This document shows positions 1 through 7,764 of a DNA stretch of 14,760 nt, in pieces. Source of the DNA: Rhodocyclaceae bacterium (GTDB taxonomy: Bacteria; Pseudomonadota; Gammaproteobacteria; Burkholderiales; Rhodocyclaceae); assembly GCA_030689585.1 (NCBI GenBank), contig JAUYFZ010000095.1:1-14760 (forward strand), in the 5' to 3' direction. Under the pieces are notes generated by a model that was not told the DNA's origin, searched no databases, and saw nothing but the letters and a program-made list of their open reading frames with translations. The position numbers and the translations under genes are program-made. Each line of letters begins with the position of its first letter. The first letter of the stretch is position 1.

Positions 1-135
1 CAGCCTCCCCCTTGAAGGGGGAGGAGCAAGGCGCATCGGTTGTCTCCCTCCCCTTCAAGGGGAGGGTTGGGGTGGGGATGGGGGTCAATGGGGCAAGTTT
101 CATGATACGGGGCGGCATGTTGCCATGATCGTTAG
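1..135. repeat. GC-rich palindromic repeat element, copy A (right part)
   Basis: This copy matches copy B at 6700-6883. It holds two palindromic modules of the CCTCCCC...GGGGAGG type (4-24 and 47-65), then a G-rich arm (GGTTGGGGTGGGGATGGGGG, 65-84). The shared right end runs from GTCAATGGGGCAAGTTTCAT through CCATGATCGTTAG (to 135). The left end is outside the window. The linker between modules (about 25-46) differs from the regular linkers of copies B and C. All 44 codons in the pabBC frame are open. The right boundary is placed where the similarity to copy B stops and recognisable PabB sequence resumes. Confidence 0.8.
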
Positions 136-895
136 GGCCGAATGTGGCATCGGGAGCGGTATTGTTTTCGATTCGCGGCCCGAAGATGAATTCGCCGAAT
201 GGCTCATCAAATGTCGATTCTTGCACCGTGCCTGTGCTTCGTTTGAACTGCTCGAAACCTTGCGGCTGGACAATGGCATTTTCTGGCTATTGGCACGTCA
301 TCTGGAACGGCTGGGCCATAGTGCCGAACATTTCGGGTTTGATGCGACCCAAGCGGAGCAAGCACTAACTCACCTAGCAGAACGGCATCCCACCGGAACT
401 TGGCGTGTTCGGTTGTTGCTCAACCGGCACGGTGAAATCCGCACAGAATGTTTCGCGTTGGAACCCACGCCTGAGGGCATCACGGTTGCCATGGCGGTGA
501 CTCCTATGGAGAGTGACCACGAATTTTTGCGACATAAAACAACCGACCGACGTGCCTACCAAGGCTTTTCGCCGCCTCAAGGCATTTTCGATACGCTGCT
601 TTGGAATACGCAGAATGAAATCACCGAATTCACGCGGGGTAATGTCGTCGTGGAATTCGAGGGTCAGCGGATCACCCCGCCGCTGATCTGTGGTCTTTTG
701 CCCGGCGTACTCCGTGCTGAACTTCTCGCCCGTGGCGACATTATCGAGCGCGTTATTCAAAAGGATGAACTGTCCAAAGCGACTCGGCTATGGTGGATCA
801 ACAGTCTGCGCGGCACTATCCTCGTGGATGATGTTTTGCATGAAGCACTTTCAGACGTTCCCCAGCCACATGGGTGTAAATCTGGGTCGTCGTGA
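2..895 (+). CDS. pabBC: PabB-PabC fusion (aminodeoxychorismate synthase I / lyase), 5' end outside window
   Basis: Folate (p-aminobenzoate) synthesis. PabB makes 4-amino-4-deoxychorismate from chorismate, and PabC, a PLP enzyme of the class IV aminotransferase fold, releases pABA and pyruvate. Counting from the ATG at 125, residues 5-33 (ECGIGSGIVFDSRPEDEFAEW and following) are the conserved C-terminal end of the chorismate-binding PabB domain. A PabC domain follows: FELLETLRL (40-48), the HL.RL..SA stretch (59-67), the probable PLP lysine K138 in HKTTDRRAY, TEFTRGNVVV (167-176), TPPLICGLLPGVLR (184-197) and WINSLRG (224-230). The frame is open from position 2, so the ATG at 125 is not the real start; the gene continues off the left edge. 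Codons 2 to about 133 come from a repeat element, which replaces or interrupts the PabB residues just before ECGIGSG. The tail after INSLRG is longer than usual and lies antisense to the xerD 3' end. Whether the PabB half is complete cannot be seen. Confidence 0.85.
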   Translation, partial: SLPLEGGGARRIGCLPPLQGEGWGGDGGQWGKFHDTGRHVAMIVRAECGIGSGIVFDSRPEDEFAEWLIKCRFLHRACASFELLETLRLDNGIFWLLARHLERLGHSAEHFGFDATQAEQALTHLAERHPTGTWRVRLLLNRHGEIRTECFALEPTPEGITVAMAVTPMESDHEFLRHKTTDRRAYQGFSPPQGIFDTLLWNTQNEITEFTRGNVVVEFEGQRITPPLICGLLPGVLRAELLARGDIIERVIQKDELSKATRLWWINSLRGTILVDDVLHEALSDVPQPHGCKSGSS

Positions 896-1730
896 TGTTG
901 GCGTGCCCTAGCAAAAGCTGCACCACGCGCAGATCGGCGCCGTGGTTGATGAGATGGGTAGCGAAAGCATGACGCAGCACGTGGGGTGAAATTTTCTCGC
1001 GGGGAATGCCCACCTGCATGGCATATTTTTTGATGAGAAACCAGGCCATCTGGCGCGTCATGCCTTCTCCGCGCACGGTGACAAAAACGGCATCGCATGT
1101 TCTCTGTTTGAGCAGGACAGGGCGAGATTTCTGAAAGTAACGCGTCAGCCATTCGGCAGCGATTTCGCCCAAAGGCACCAGACGTTCCTTGTCGCCCTTG
1201 CCAAAAGTGCGCACGACGTGATCGTTCAGACTGATATTGAGCAGACTCAGCCCCACCAATTCGGAAACACGTAATCCCGTGGCGTAGAGTAATTCCAGCA
1301 TCGCTCGGTCACGCAACCCCAGCGGGGTTTCAATATCGGGCGCATCCAGCAGGTCCTCCACATTCTTTTCAGACAGCGTTTTAGGGAACCGCGTCCCCTG
1401 TCCCGGTCGTTCGATATGAAGCAAAGGGTCTTTTTGAATGCGCCCCTCTTTCAGGAGCCAGAGGAAAAACCGACGCAAAACCGAATGCAATCGACGCTGT
1501 GAAGCGGGTTTAATGCCTTCAGCCCGCCCATGAAGATAGACGAGATAGCCATTGATGTCGGTTTCATCCACCTGTTGCAGGTCATGGCCGGAAAGCCATT
1601 TCGCAAACAGCATTAGATCGGAACGATAAGCCGACAGCGTGTTTTTAGACAGCCCGTCGGATAACCAAAGGGCATCGGCGAACTGGTCAATCAGTGTTGC
1701 GTCTTGGGAGTTACGAGCGGACTTCGCCAT
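816..1730 (-). CDS. xerD: Tyrosine recombinase XerD
   Basis: Site-specific recombinase that acts with XerC and FtsK at dif to resolve chromosome dimers. The protein is 304 aa (E. coli XerD is 298). The N-terminal SAM-like core-binding domain is at about 10-105, followed by the catalytic domain. All catalytic residues are visible: R154 (TGLRVSEL), K178 (GKGDKER), H250 and R253 (SPHVLRHAF), H276 ([11 protein letters not shown]) and the nucleophile Y285 (IYTHV). They sit at a constant offset of six from the E. coli XerD residues. The C-terminus [12 protein letters not shown] matches XerD better than XerC. The ATG at 1730 is chosen because MAKSARNS leads directly into the conserved helix; a start at 1844 would add 38 unrelated residues inside proA. 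The gene overlaps proA by 20 bp, suggesting co-transcription, and its 3' end overlaps pabBC by 80 bp. Confidence 0.95.
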   Translation of the reverse strand: MAKSARNSQDATLIDQFADALWLSDGLSKNTLSAYRSDLMLFAKWLSGHDLQQVDETDINGYLVYLHGRAEGIKPASQRRLHSVLRRFFLWLLKEGRIQKDPLLHIERPGQGTRFPKTLSEKNVEDLLDAPDIETPLGLRDRAMLELLYATGLRVSELVGLSLLNISLNDHVVRTFGKGDKERLVPLGEIAAEWLTRYFQKSRPVLLKQRTCDAVFVTVRGEGMTRQMAWFLIKKYAMQVGIPREKISPHVLRHAFATHLINHGADLRVVQLLLGHANITTTQIYTHVAGERLKVLHAKHHPRG

Positions 1731-2967
1731 TGCCCAACACAATCCATTTTTGAGACGTGAGACCTTCCAGACCCACTGGGCCTCGTGCATGGAATTTGTC
1801 GGTTGAAATGCCGATTTCCGCACCCAGACCGTATTCAAAACCATCGGCGAAACGGGTTGAGGCGTTGACCATCACACTGGAAGAATCAACTTCGCGCAGG
1901 AATCGCATCGCGTTCGTATAGTCTTCCGTCACAATGGTTTCGGTGTGGGCCGAAGAATATCGGTTGATATGCGCAATGGCTTCTCCCACATCCGCCACGA
2001 CCTTGCAGGAAATAATGGCGGCGAGGTATTCCGTGGCGTAATCCTCCTCCGTCGCCGGTTTGGCTTGTGGGACGATGGCGCAGGTTTCTTCGCAACCTCG
2101 AATCTCGACTCCTTTTTTCATCAGCATGGCCGCAAGGATGGGCAGTTGTGTGGTCGCAACCGATCGTGCCACGAGCAGCGATTCGGCTGTATTACAGGTT
2201 CCTAGCCGTTGAGTCTTGGCGTTTTCAAGAATCGCCAATGCTTTTATCGGATCAGCCGCTGTATCGACATAAACATGACAATTTCCGTCCAGATGCTTGA
2301 TCACAGGCACTCGCGCTTCTTTTGAAATGCGTTCGATCAAGCCCTTGCCCCCGCGAGGCACGATCACATCCACGTATTCCGGCATGGAAACCAGATGACC
2401 GACGGCTTCACGATCCGTCGTTTCAATCACCTGCACCGCCGTTTCTGGCAAACCCGCAGATTTCAGACCAGCACGCACACAGGCGGCGATGGCCTGATTG
2501 CTTTGCAGGGCTTCACTCCCCCCGCGTAAAATTGCCGCGTTACCGGACTTCAAACATAACGCCGCCGCATCCGCCGTGACATTGGGCCGTGCTTCATAAA
2601 TGATGCCAACGACCCCCAGCGGCACGCGCATTTTGCCCACCTGAATACCGGAGGGACGGCGTTTGAGATCGGTAATTTCTCCCACAGGGTCAGGCAATGC
2701 GGCCACCTGCTCCAACCCTTGCGCCATCGCCTCAATGCCGGATGGCGTGAGTGTCAGTCGGTCAATCATGGCGGGTTCCAGACCCGCCTGTTGTGCTTTG
2801 CTGACATCGCTTGCATTGGCCGACAAGAGCGTGGCGGCAGAGGCACGGATATTTTTGGCGATAGCTAAAAGTGCCGCATTTTTAGAAGCAGTGGTGGCAC
2901 GAGCCATGTCACGCGAGGCTTCGCGGGCCGCATGACCGATGGTTTGTAAGGTGTCTTTGATGTTCAT
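1711..2967 (-). CDS. proA: Gamma-glutamyl phosphate reductase ProA
   Basis: Second step of proline synthesis: NADPH-dependent reduction of gamma-glutamyl phosphate to glutamate semialdehyde, in the cytoplasm. The protein is 418 aa, the usual size, in the aldehyde dehydrogenase fold. Visible family sequence includes [19 protein letters not shown] (113-131), ILRGGSEA (146-153), [11 protein letters not shown] (201-211), HLDGNCHVY (225-233) and the catalytic cysteine C258 in [11 protein letters not shown], with [23 protein letters not shown] near the end. The ATG at 2967 is chosen because it has a GAGG 5 nt upstream and [11 protein letters not shown] is a normal ProA start. Only 2 nt separate it from the stop of the upstream endonuclease gene, and its ribosome-binding site lies in that gene's last codons. 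In related bacteria proA follows holA directly, so its present neighbour looks acquired. Confidence 0.96.
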   Translation of the reverse strand: MNIKDTLQTIGHAAREASRDMARATTASKNAALLAIAKNIRASAATLLSANASDVSKAQQAGLEPAMIDRLTLTPSGIEAMAQGLEQVAALPDPVGEITDLKRRPSGIQVGKMRVPLGVVGIIYEARPNVTADAAALCLKSGNAAILRGGSEALQSNQAIAACVRAGLKSAGLPETAVQVIETTDREAVGHLVSMPEYVDVIVPRGGKGLIERISKEARVPVIKHLDGNCHVYVDTAADPIKALAILENAKTQRLGTCNTAESLLVARSVATTQLPILAAMLMKKGVEIRGCEETCAIVPQAKPATEEDYATEYLAAIISCKVVADVGEAIAHINRYSSAHTETIVTEDYTNAMRFLREVDSSSVMVNASTRFADGFEYGLGAEIGISTDKFHARGPVGLEGLTSQKWIVLGNGEVRS

Positions 2968-2969
2968 GG

Positions 2970-4196
2970 TTACCTCAACTTCACTTGCAATGAAAATAAT
3001 TGGTTTAGATAATTCTCGTTTGACAGCCGCCAAGGATATCCGTGGTTTCGCACTTTTTTATTCTCTTGCTCCGACATCATAAATTCGAAAACAATCTTTC
3101 TGTTGTCGACTAGTTCGTTAAATTGCTGAATTGATGGCCTTTCGCAATAGACAAGTTCCTCATATTGGAAACGCTGCCGTTCGCTGACATTGCTAACTTT
3201 TGCTTTAATAAAAACCGCCCGTGAATGTTTTTCTTGAAGACGTTGCTCCAAATTACTAAACGGCCAAAAACCTAACGAAATTTCGTTTTGCAGTAGGTCT
3301 ATTCGTTCAAAAGGTTTATCAGTATTAAGTCGTAACCCGATATTGTTCTTCATGGTCGTCACTTGTGAATGACACCTGTAGTGACCATGCTCATTTTGTT
3401 GTCCAATCCTCTGTAGCCTTTCTAGAGCGGACAACTTTTCGGCCCACGTAGGAGCTTGCTGGAATAGATTGATCTTTCCGCACCTATTGCTTGATTCTTT
3501 TATCTGTTTGCACTTGATTTCAATTCCTCTAAAGTCTGCGCACTTGTCATTGTTTTCTTTGATGCCGAGCAGTGTTTCAAAAGTGTATCCAATTCCAGTA
3601 TCCCCGCTTCTAAGAGAATCAATCCAACCCTTGCTATGAATTTCATCAAAACGTGCCGTCAAATCTGCCAATGCATCGTCAAACTGAAATGTCGGACTGT
3701 CAATGGTACGAAAGATGAAGGTTCCTTCGTCCAAAGATAACGAGTTTCCGAAAAGAACAGAACAAAGTGCATCGAATTCCGAATCGATTCCTTGTCGGAT
3801 CACATCCGTATAAAAACCGACTGTTTCGTCTTTATGAGAGGCTCTGAAAAACACTCCAACGCGAAGCCCATGCTCTCGATCACTAAATGCACTATTGAGA
3901 CCGGTGATTCGTCGTTCAGGGTAACGCTGATAATATTTGTATGCAAGCAGTTGGTTGCGATGAACGACGCCATCGAACCCCTCAAACTTTTTGGTTGCAT
4001 TCACCCTTAAATTCTGAATGTCAATCGTAGGGAAAAACTCATAAACTTCCGCAGGAATAAGCACACCATGTCGACCTGAATCGTCGTTTTTTGTCAGTAC
4101 TTTTGCAAAGACGACACCACCATGAAATGGGTTGCCGGCTAGACTAACTAAGCCTTGGCAATAGGAGAGCAAACTGTCGAGTTGTCGATTTTTCAT
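2970..4196 (-). CDS. Type II restriction endonuclease: EcoRII-N-like domain plus MvaI/BcnI-like catalytic domain
   Basis: The protein is 408 aa. The C-terminal part carries the MvaI/BcnI signature: [19 protein letters not shown] (198-216), then [10 protein letters not shown], giving D221-x4-E226-x-K228, the same spacing as the D/E/K active site of MvaI, and a family-like tail ([10 protein letters not shown], 384-392). MvaI and BcnI are only about 240 aa and recognise CCWGG and CCSGG. The extra 190 N-terminal residues resemble the B3-like EcoRII N-terminal domain from memory: [24 protein letters not shown] (33-58), then [14 protein letters not shown] (88-101), then GLRVGVFF (110-117). With a Dcm-like methyltransferase 1 nt upstream, CCWGG (or CCNGG) is the inferred target. 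The start ATG follows the methyltransferase stop (TGA G ATG), so translation is probably coupled. The reading frame and active-site residues are intact. The catalytic assignment is firm; the N-terminal one is by resemblance. Confidence 0.85.
   Translation of the reverse strand: MKNRQLDSLLSYCQGLVSLAGNPFHGGVVFAKVLTKNDDSGRHGVLIPAEVYEFFPTIDIQNLRVNATKKFEGFDGVVHRNQLLAYKYYQRYPERRITGLNSAFSDREHGLRVGVFFRASHKDETVGFYTDVIRQGIDSEFDALCSVLFGNSLSLDEGTFIFRTIDSPTFQFDDALADLTARFDEIHSKGWIDSLRSGDTGIGYTFETLLGIKENNDKCADFRGIEIKCKQIKESSNRCGKINLFQQAPTWAEKLSALERLQRIGQQNEHGHYRCHSQVTTMKNNIGLRLNTDKPFERIDLLQNEISLGFWPFSNLEQRLQEKHSRAVFIKAKVSNVSERQRFQYEELVYCERPSIQQFNELVDNRKIVFEFMMSEQENKKVRNHGYPWRLSNENYLNQLFSLQVKLR
2973..2976 (-). 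promoter_or_regulatory. Ribosome-binding site of proA inside the endonuclease gene
   Basis: GAGG on the minus strand lies 5 nt upstream of the proA ATG. It falls within the last two sense codons of the endonuclease gene (TTG AGG TAA CC ATG). This supports the 2967 start and suggests proA translation is coupled to that gene. Confidence 0.6.
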
Positions 4197-4197
4197 C

Positions 4198-5463
4198 TCA
4201 CTTTTTACGTTTCAAAACGTCAGCGTTTATTATAGGTTGCATCATTTTCGCAACATGTGCTATCACATCCACTACGACTGAATTGCCGAATTGCTTGTAA
4301 GCACGCGTATCCGATACGGGAATCCGAAAAGTATCTGGAAAACCCATCAATCGTGCGCATTCACGTGGTGTTAAGCGACGTGGATTTTGACGATTTCCCT
4401 GGTTGATTAAGATTTCTGACCCGTCTTTGTAATAACGAGCAGAAAGAGTTCTGGCAATGTTTTTTGGTTCAACCAATCCGAATCCGAATCCATTGCCTTT
4501 AGCGCGATGTTTTTCGGCGTAATTTTGTAAATAAGTCCACAGATGATCGGTGAGTGTGTATTTTGAATGTACGTGCTTTTGCGTATTATCGAAATATTTA
4601 CCTTCATCCCACGGCAGTAGAGGTTCTGTACCATCGGTACGATGCAGGATGTCGTGTAGAGTTTTCACGCCTTTTAAAGGCAACGGCAAAGCATTCCAGT
4701 CGAAAATTGCCGCAGCTTCAGATTCGCGGAATCCTACGATAAGAATGCGCTCGCGATGCTGAGGAACGAAATGTGCACCATCAATAACGCGATAGTGAAT
4801 GTGATATCCGAGATCATCTATCAACGCACGACGAATAATCTCAAAAGTACGTCCTTTGTCGTGTGAAACGAGATTTTTAACATTTTCCAGTAAAAAAGCT
4901 TGTGGTTGTTTAGCTTTAATGATGCGACAGACATCAAAGAACAATGTACCTTGCGTTTCACAGGCAAAACCATGGGCGCGTCCCAGTGCATTTTTTTTCG
5001 ACACCCCCGCAATTGAAAATGGTTGACATGGAAAACCGGCTAACAGCACCTCGTGATCCGGAATGTCATGTGTTTGTAACTGCGTAATATCACCATGAAG
5101 CGGATGACCATCGCGATAATTTTCGGCATAGGTTTTCTGTGCGTAGGCATCCCATTCGCTTGTAAACACACAACGACCACCGATGCTTTCAAAAGCTGTT
5201 CTGATACCGCCAATACCAGCAAAAAGATCAATGAAACGAAAACACGGTTCACCTTGCCTCGTAATTTCCAAGGGCAACAGTTGCTGTAATGCCGAAATAA
5301 GATAGGACGGCGGTTCAGTTTCGCCCGTTTGCCACCGACGCACCGTCCGCACGCCAACACCAAGATGATTGGCGATCTCTGCTTGTGTTTTAATTTCACG
5401 AGCGGCTCGCAAATAATCGAGTGCTGAATCAGTATTGCCGTCAGTAAAAAGAGCAGATGCCAT
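4198..5463 (-). CDS. Dcm-like DNA (cytosine-5) methyltransferase with N-terminal HTH
   Basis: Methylates cytosine at C5 using AdoMet to protect the host from the linked endonuclease. The protein is 421 aa. Motifs in order: motif [13 protein letters not shown] (77-88), motif [10 protein letters not shown] with catalytic C146, the Dcm/EcoRII-type stretch [20 protein letters not shown] (152-171), motif VI ENVKNL (193-198), motif VIII QHRERI (235-240), the target-recognition region at about 245-335, [14 protein letters not shown] (339-353), motif [16 protein letters not shown] (362-375) and motif X QFGNSVVV (391-398). The close match to Dcm suggests the CCWGG inner cytosine as target. Residues 26-46 ([21 protein letters not shown]) form a helix-turn-helix absent from the catalytic core. 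In SsoII-type enzymes such an extension represses the R-M promoter, so autoregulation is likely. No strong ribosome-binding site is visible before the ATG. Confidence 0.93.
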   Translation of the reverse strand: MASALFTDGNTDSALDYLRAAREIKTQAEIANHLGVGVRTVRRWQTGETEPPSYLISALQQLLPLEITRQGEPCFRFIDLFAGIGGIRTAFESIGGRCVFTSEWDAYAQKTYAENYRDGHPLHGDITQLQTHDIPDHEVLLAGFPCQPFSIAGVSKKNALGRAHGFACETQGTLFFDVCRIIKAKQPQAFLLENVKNLVSHDKGRTFEIIRRALIDDLGYHIHYRVIDGAHFVPQHRERILIVGFRESEAAAIFDWNALPLPLKGVKTLHDILHRTDGTEPLLPWDEGKYFDNTQKHVHSKYTLTDHLWTYLQNYAEKHRAKGNGFGFGLVEPKNIARTLSARYYKDGSEILINQGNRQNPRRLTPRECARLMGFPDTFRIPVSDTRAYKQFGNSVVVDVIAHVAKMMQPIINADVLKRKK

Positions 5464-5471
5464 GGTTATTG

Positions 5472-5512
5472 AGTTAACTTCAGATATTTACTTCCAATCA
5501 GAACAGCATCAA
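5472..5512 (-). promoter_or_regulatory. Candidate autoregulated promoter of the R-M operon
   Basis: On the minus strand, TTGATG (5507-5512) and TAAATA (5485-5490) are separated by 16 nt and match the sigma-70 consensus only moderately. A perfect 8-bp palindrome AGTTAACT (5472-5479) lies about where transcription would start and 8 nt upstream of the methyltransferase ATG. It could be an operator for the methyltransferase HTH. This rests on position and symmetry alone. Confidence 0.25.
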
Positions 5513-6684
5513 AACGGTATGTCGTTCATCAATTCCATCGACCTATCGTAATGGTTTTTTTGTTGACGAATCTCCTTTAACCACGCCTTGAACTTGGCAA
5601 TATCACCGTCAAAAACTTTTAGATCGTCTTCCAACTCGCGGATGAACTGCTGATGATGAACAATGTTAACCTCAAGAGCACTCACAACACGCTCTGGAAA
5701 TAAAGCAAAAGAGGACACGTTGAAGCGCATGGCGAAGGATGCTTGAACATGGGAAATTTCCATGTCCAACTCATTTTTTTGTTCTTTAAGCACTTTGTTG
5801 TAATGCTTGATTCGAGCCTGGCTGATATTGTTAATCGCGTGTTGGTCGATATGTTCTAGTTCTAGTTGCAATTGCAAGAGTTCTAATAAGTTTCTTTTTT
5901 CGTACGCTTTGTTGGCTCGCTGCATCAATACGTTTTTACGTTCGCGTTCTACGGAATCAGGTTCACGGTCGGGGTGCAACGCACTGGCCAGTTTGCGGTA
6001 AACCTCTCGAATAGATTGGCTGATTTCTTGAGATTCCGCCGCTTGCTTGGCTTCTTGTGCGATTTGTTTGGCGGATTTTTTACGGTTTGCTTTTCTGGCA
6101 GCGTCGTTCTTTTCTTGCGCCTCCCAGTTATCCTTGAATTTTCCCTCGAATTGACGCATCAAATCTTCCGGCGACTCCATATCGGACAGGTCAAAATCAT
6201 CACCCAATTCGATGCCGAGCATATCTTCCATGAACGCCTTGACCATTTCTTTTGCTTCAACCTCGTCATCCGCATAGCGCGTGGGGCTGTGCTTGTCGTA
6301 GATCGCCTTCAGCGCATCATCGTTGAGTTTGCCCGCCAATACGCCTGCCAAATCAAGCAGCATTTCTTTTATCGTTTTGCGTTCTTGTTTTGTCAGTCCT
6401 TGGCGAGAAATAGCCGCGTCGAGACAATGAACCATCTGAATGTTGAGTGCTTCCATCGCTTCCGTCAGCGGCAACAGTTCTTCAACAAACTTTTTTTGAT
6501 ACGGTGGAAGGACGTTTTCCCACGCGGAAAGTTTTGAACGTCTTTCTTCAATTTGTCGGATGAGGCTATTAAAGGTTTTCTGATCTTTTGAAAGCGATGT
6601 TTTCTGATGTGTCGTAGAAATGGCAATCTTTGTGGTGGTCGATTGCGTGTCAAATAAATCACGAATGGCAGGTTTTTTATGCAT
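5509..6684 (-). CDS. J-domain protein of unknown function
   Basis: The protein is 391 aa, soluble and highly charged, with no signal peptide or membrane segment. Residues 222-272 look like a J domain: the helix IREVYRKLASALHPDRE contains the diagnostic HPD at 237-239, followed by ANKAYEKRNLLELLQL. A J domain stimulates the ATPase of DnaK-type Hsp70. It is not canonical DnaJ: there is no Gly/Phe linker or zinc finger, and the J domain is internal. It is preceded by predicted helices and a Lys/Ala-rich stretch (185-215), and followed by a long heptad-like helical region (about 275-380). The start has AAGGAA 8 nt upstream. The gene lies between holA and the R-M genes, on the same strand, 45 nt before the methyltransferase, so it probably arrived with them or at the same site. 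A role with the R-M pair is possible but unproven; it may be a general phage-defence or chaperone accessory. Confidence 0.7.
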   Translation of the reverse strand: MHKKPAIRDLFDTQSTTTKIAISTTHQKTSLSKDQKTFNSLIRQIEERRSKLSAWENVLPPYQKKFVEELLPLTEAMEALNIQMVHCLDAAISRQGLTKQERKTIKEMLLDLAGVLAGKLNDDALKAIYDKHSPTRYADDEVEAKEMVKAFMEDMLGIELGDDFDLSDMESPEDLMRQFEGKFKDNWEAQEKNDAARKANRKKSAKQIAQEAKQAAESQEISQSIREVYRKLASALHPDREPDSVERERKNVLMQRANKAYEKRNLLELLQLQLELEHIDQHAINNISQARIKHYNKVLKEQKNELDMEISHVQASFAMRFNVSSFALFPERVVSALEVNIVHHQQFIRELEDDLKVFDGDIAKFKAWLKEIRQQKNHYDRSMELMNDIPF

Positions 6685-6692
6685 GAAAAGTA

Positions 6693-6698
6693 TTCCTT
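6693..6698 (-). promoter_or_regulatory. Ribosome-binding site of the J-domain gene at the repeat edge
   Basis: AAGGAA on the minus strand lies 8 nt upstream of the ATG at 6684. It sits just outside the TTAACG end of repeat copy B, so the transcript leader of this gene is repeat-derived. Confidence 0.55.
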
Positions 6699-6699
6699 G

Positions 6700-6883
6700 T
6701 TAACGTGAAACACATTCCCCATCCCCCTCCCAGCCTCCCCCTTGAAGGGGGAGGAGCATCTCTCCCTCCCCTTCAAGGGGGAGGAGCATCTCTCCCTCCC
6801 CTTCAAGGGGAGGGTTGGGGTGGGGATGGGGGTCAATGGGGCATGTTTCATGATGCGGGGTGGCGATTCGCCATGCCCGTTAA
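6700..6883. repeat. GC-rich palindromic repeat element, copy B (complete)
   Basis: This is the only copy with both ends in the window. The left end is TTAACGTGAAACACATTCCC (from 6700); the right end reads, on the other strand, TTAACGGGCATGGCG...CATGAAACATGCCCCAT. Thus TTAACG and TGAAACA-TGCCCCAT recur as imperfect inverted ends. The core has three palindromes, CCTCCCC...GGGGAGG, at 6734-6754, 6765-6784 and 6795-6813, the last two set at a regular 30-bp period with the linker AGCATCTCTC. The right end also carries a small palindrome GGCGATTCGCC (6862-6872). It has no coding capacity for a transposase. It supplies the last codons and stop of holA and the leader of the J-domain gene. The palindromes could fold into stable hairpins in RNA or DNA. 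Confidence 0.85.
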
Positions 6884-7762
6884 TCGTAAGGCAAGTTGCA
6901 AAAATTCATCCCACGCATCGCCCGACGCTACGCCTTTGATGATGCGGTCGATGCGGGCGGCTTGTTGCAGGGCGCGTATGGATTTGATCGCGCGTGCTTC
7001 GTTTGCCAATGCCCAAAGTACCAGCGGCAGGGCGGCTCCTTCGGATTTAAGCCCGTCGAGGGTGCGAACGCAGCGGGGAAGATCGTGATTTTTCAGGGCT
7101 TCGCGCAGATCTTCAATGTCATAGCGAGAAACATTCAATACGGCATCGGAAACTTGTTTTAACGAAATCTCCCCTGGGGGATGCAGTAAGCCGAGTTTTT
7201 GAATTTCCTGATGCGCCGCTAGGAGATTGCCTTCGACATGGGCGGCGATGAATTCCAGTGCTTCCCTGCTGGCGGTTTGTTGCTGACGTTTCAGTCGTTC
7301 AGCCAACCAGGCGGGGAGTTGTGCCAGAGGCGGGGCGTTACATTCGAGGATCATTCCTGCGTTACTCAACGCGGTAAACCAAGCTGCTTTTTTGGTCGTC
7401 CAATCGAGTTTCGGTAAGGTGATGAGGGTCATCACGCCGGGGCCAGATTTTTTGCAATACCGTTGCAGGGCTTCACCGCCCTCACGTCCGGGTTTGCCGG
7501 ACGGTATTCGCAAATCGATTAACTTGTCGCCACCAAAAAGCGAAAGATTTCCCCCGGCTGCAAAGAGTTCTTCCCATCGGAAACGAGGCCCGACGATCAG
7601 CACTTCACGTTCTCCAAACCCCCGTTGTTTTGCCGCCGCACGAATTGCATCCCCCGCTTCAATGGTCAAAAGCGGTTCGTCCCCATGCACAACGTATAAC
7701 GAGGCCAGCGGCTTATCAGAACGCGCAAGGTGTGCGGACAGTTGCTCTGGACGAAGCAGCAT
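6848..7762 (-). CDS. holA: DNA polymerase III subunit delta HolA
   Basis: Clamp-loader subunit that opens the beta sliding clamp during replication. The protein is 304 aa. Family sequence is clear: LYVVHGDEPLLTIEAGDAIR (22-41), LSLFGGDKLIDLRI, LPAWLAERLK, VEGNLLAAHQEIQKL, a stretch around SRYDIEDL, and RIDRIIKGVASGDAWDEFLQLALRL near the end. Relatives normally stop within a few residues of that last segment. Here the final codons (LTGMANRHPAS, 6848-6883) lie within repeat copy B, so the natural C-terminus has been replaced by element sequence; this should be tolerated because the tail is not catalytic. The start lies 2 nt after the lptE stop (TAA CC ATG), in the conserved leuS-lptE-holA operon. 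Confidence 0.93.
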   Translation of the reverse strand: MLLRPEQLSAHLARSDKPLASLYVVHGDEPLLTIEAGDAIRAAAKQRGFGEREVLIVGPRFRWEELFAAGGNLSLFGGDKLIDLRIPSGKPGREGGEALQRYCKKSGPGVMTLITLPKLDWTTKKAAWFTALSNAGMILECNAPPLAQLPAWLAERLKRQQQTASREALEFIAAHVEGNLLAAHQEIQKLGLLHPPGEISLKQVSDAVLNVSRYDIEDLREALKNHDLPRCVRTLDGLKSEGAALPLVLWALANEARAIKSIRALQQAARIDRIIKGVASGDAWDEFLQLALRLTGMANRHPAS

Positions 7763-7764
7763 GG

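Noticed and set aside
374..760. A 128-aa minus-strand open frame
   Set aside because: Shadow of pabC; no recognisable motif and wrong codon pattern.
816..1730. A nearby dif site for XerD
   Set aside because: No 28-bp sequence resembling dif arms was seen in the window; xerD is usually far from dif.
1731..1844. Longer xerD start
   Set aside because: The extra 38 residues are an alternate frame of the proA 3' end and have no XerD similarity.
6465..7088. Open frames on both strands through the repeat (Pro/Gly-rich)
   Set aside because: They arise from the repeat's low stop-codon content and lack family similarity; they overlap the J-domain gene and holA on the other strand or in other frames.
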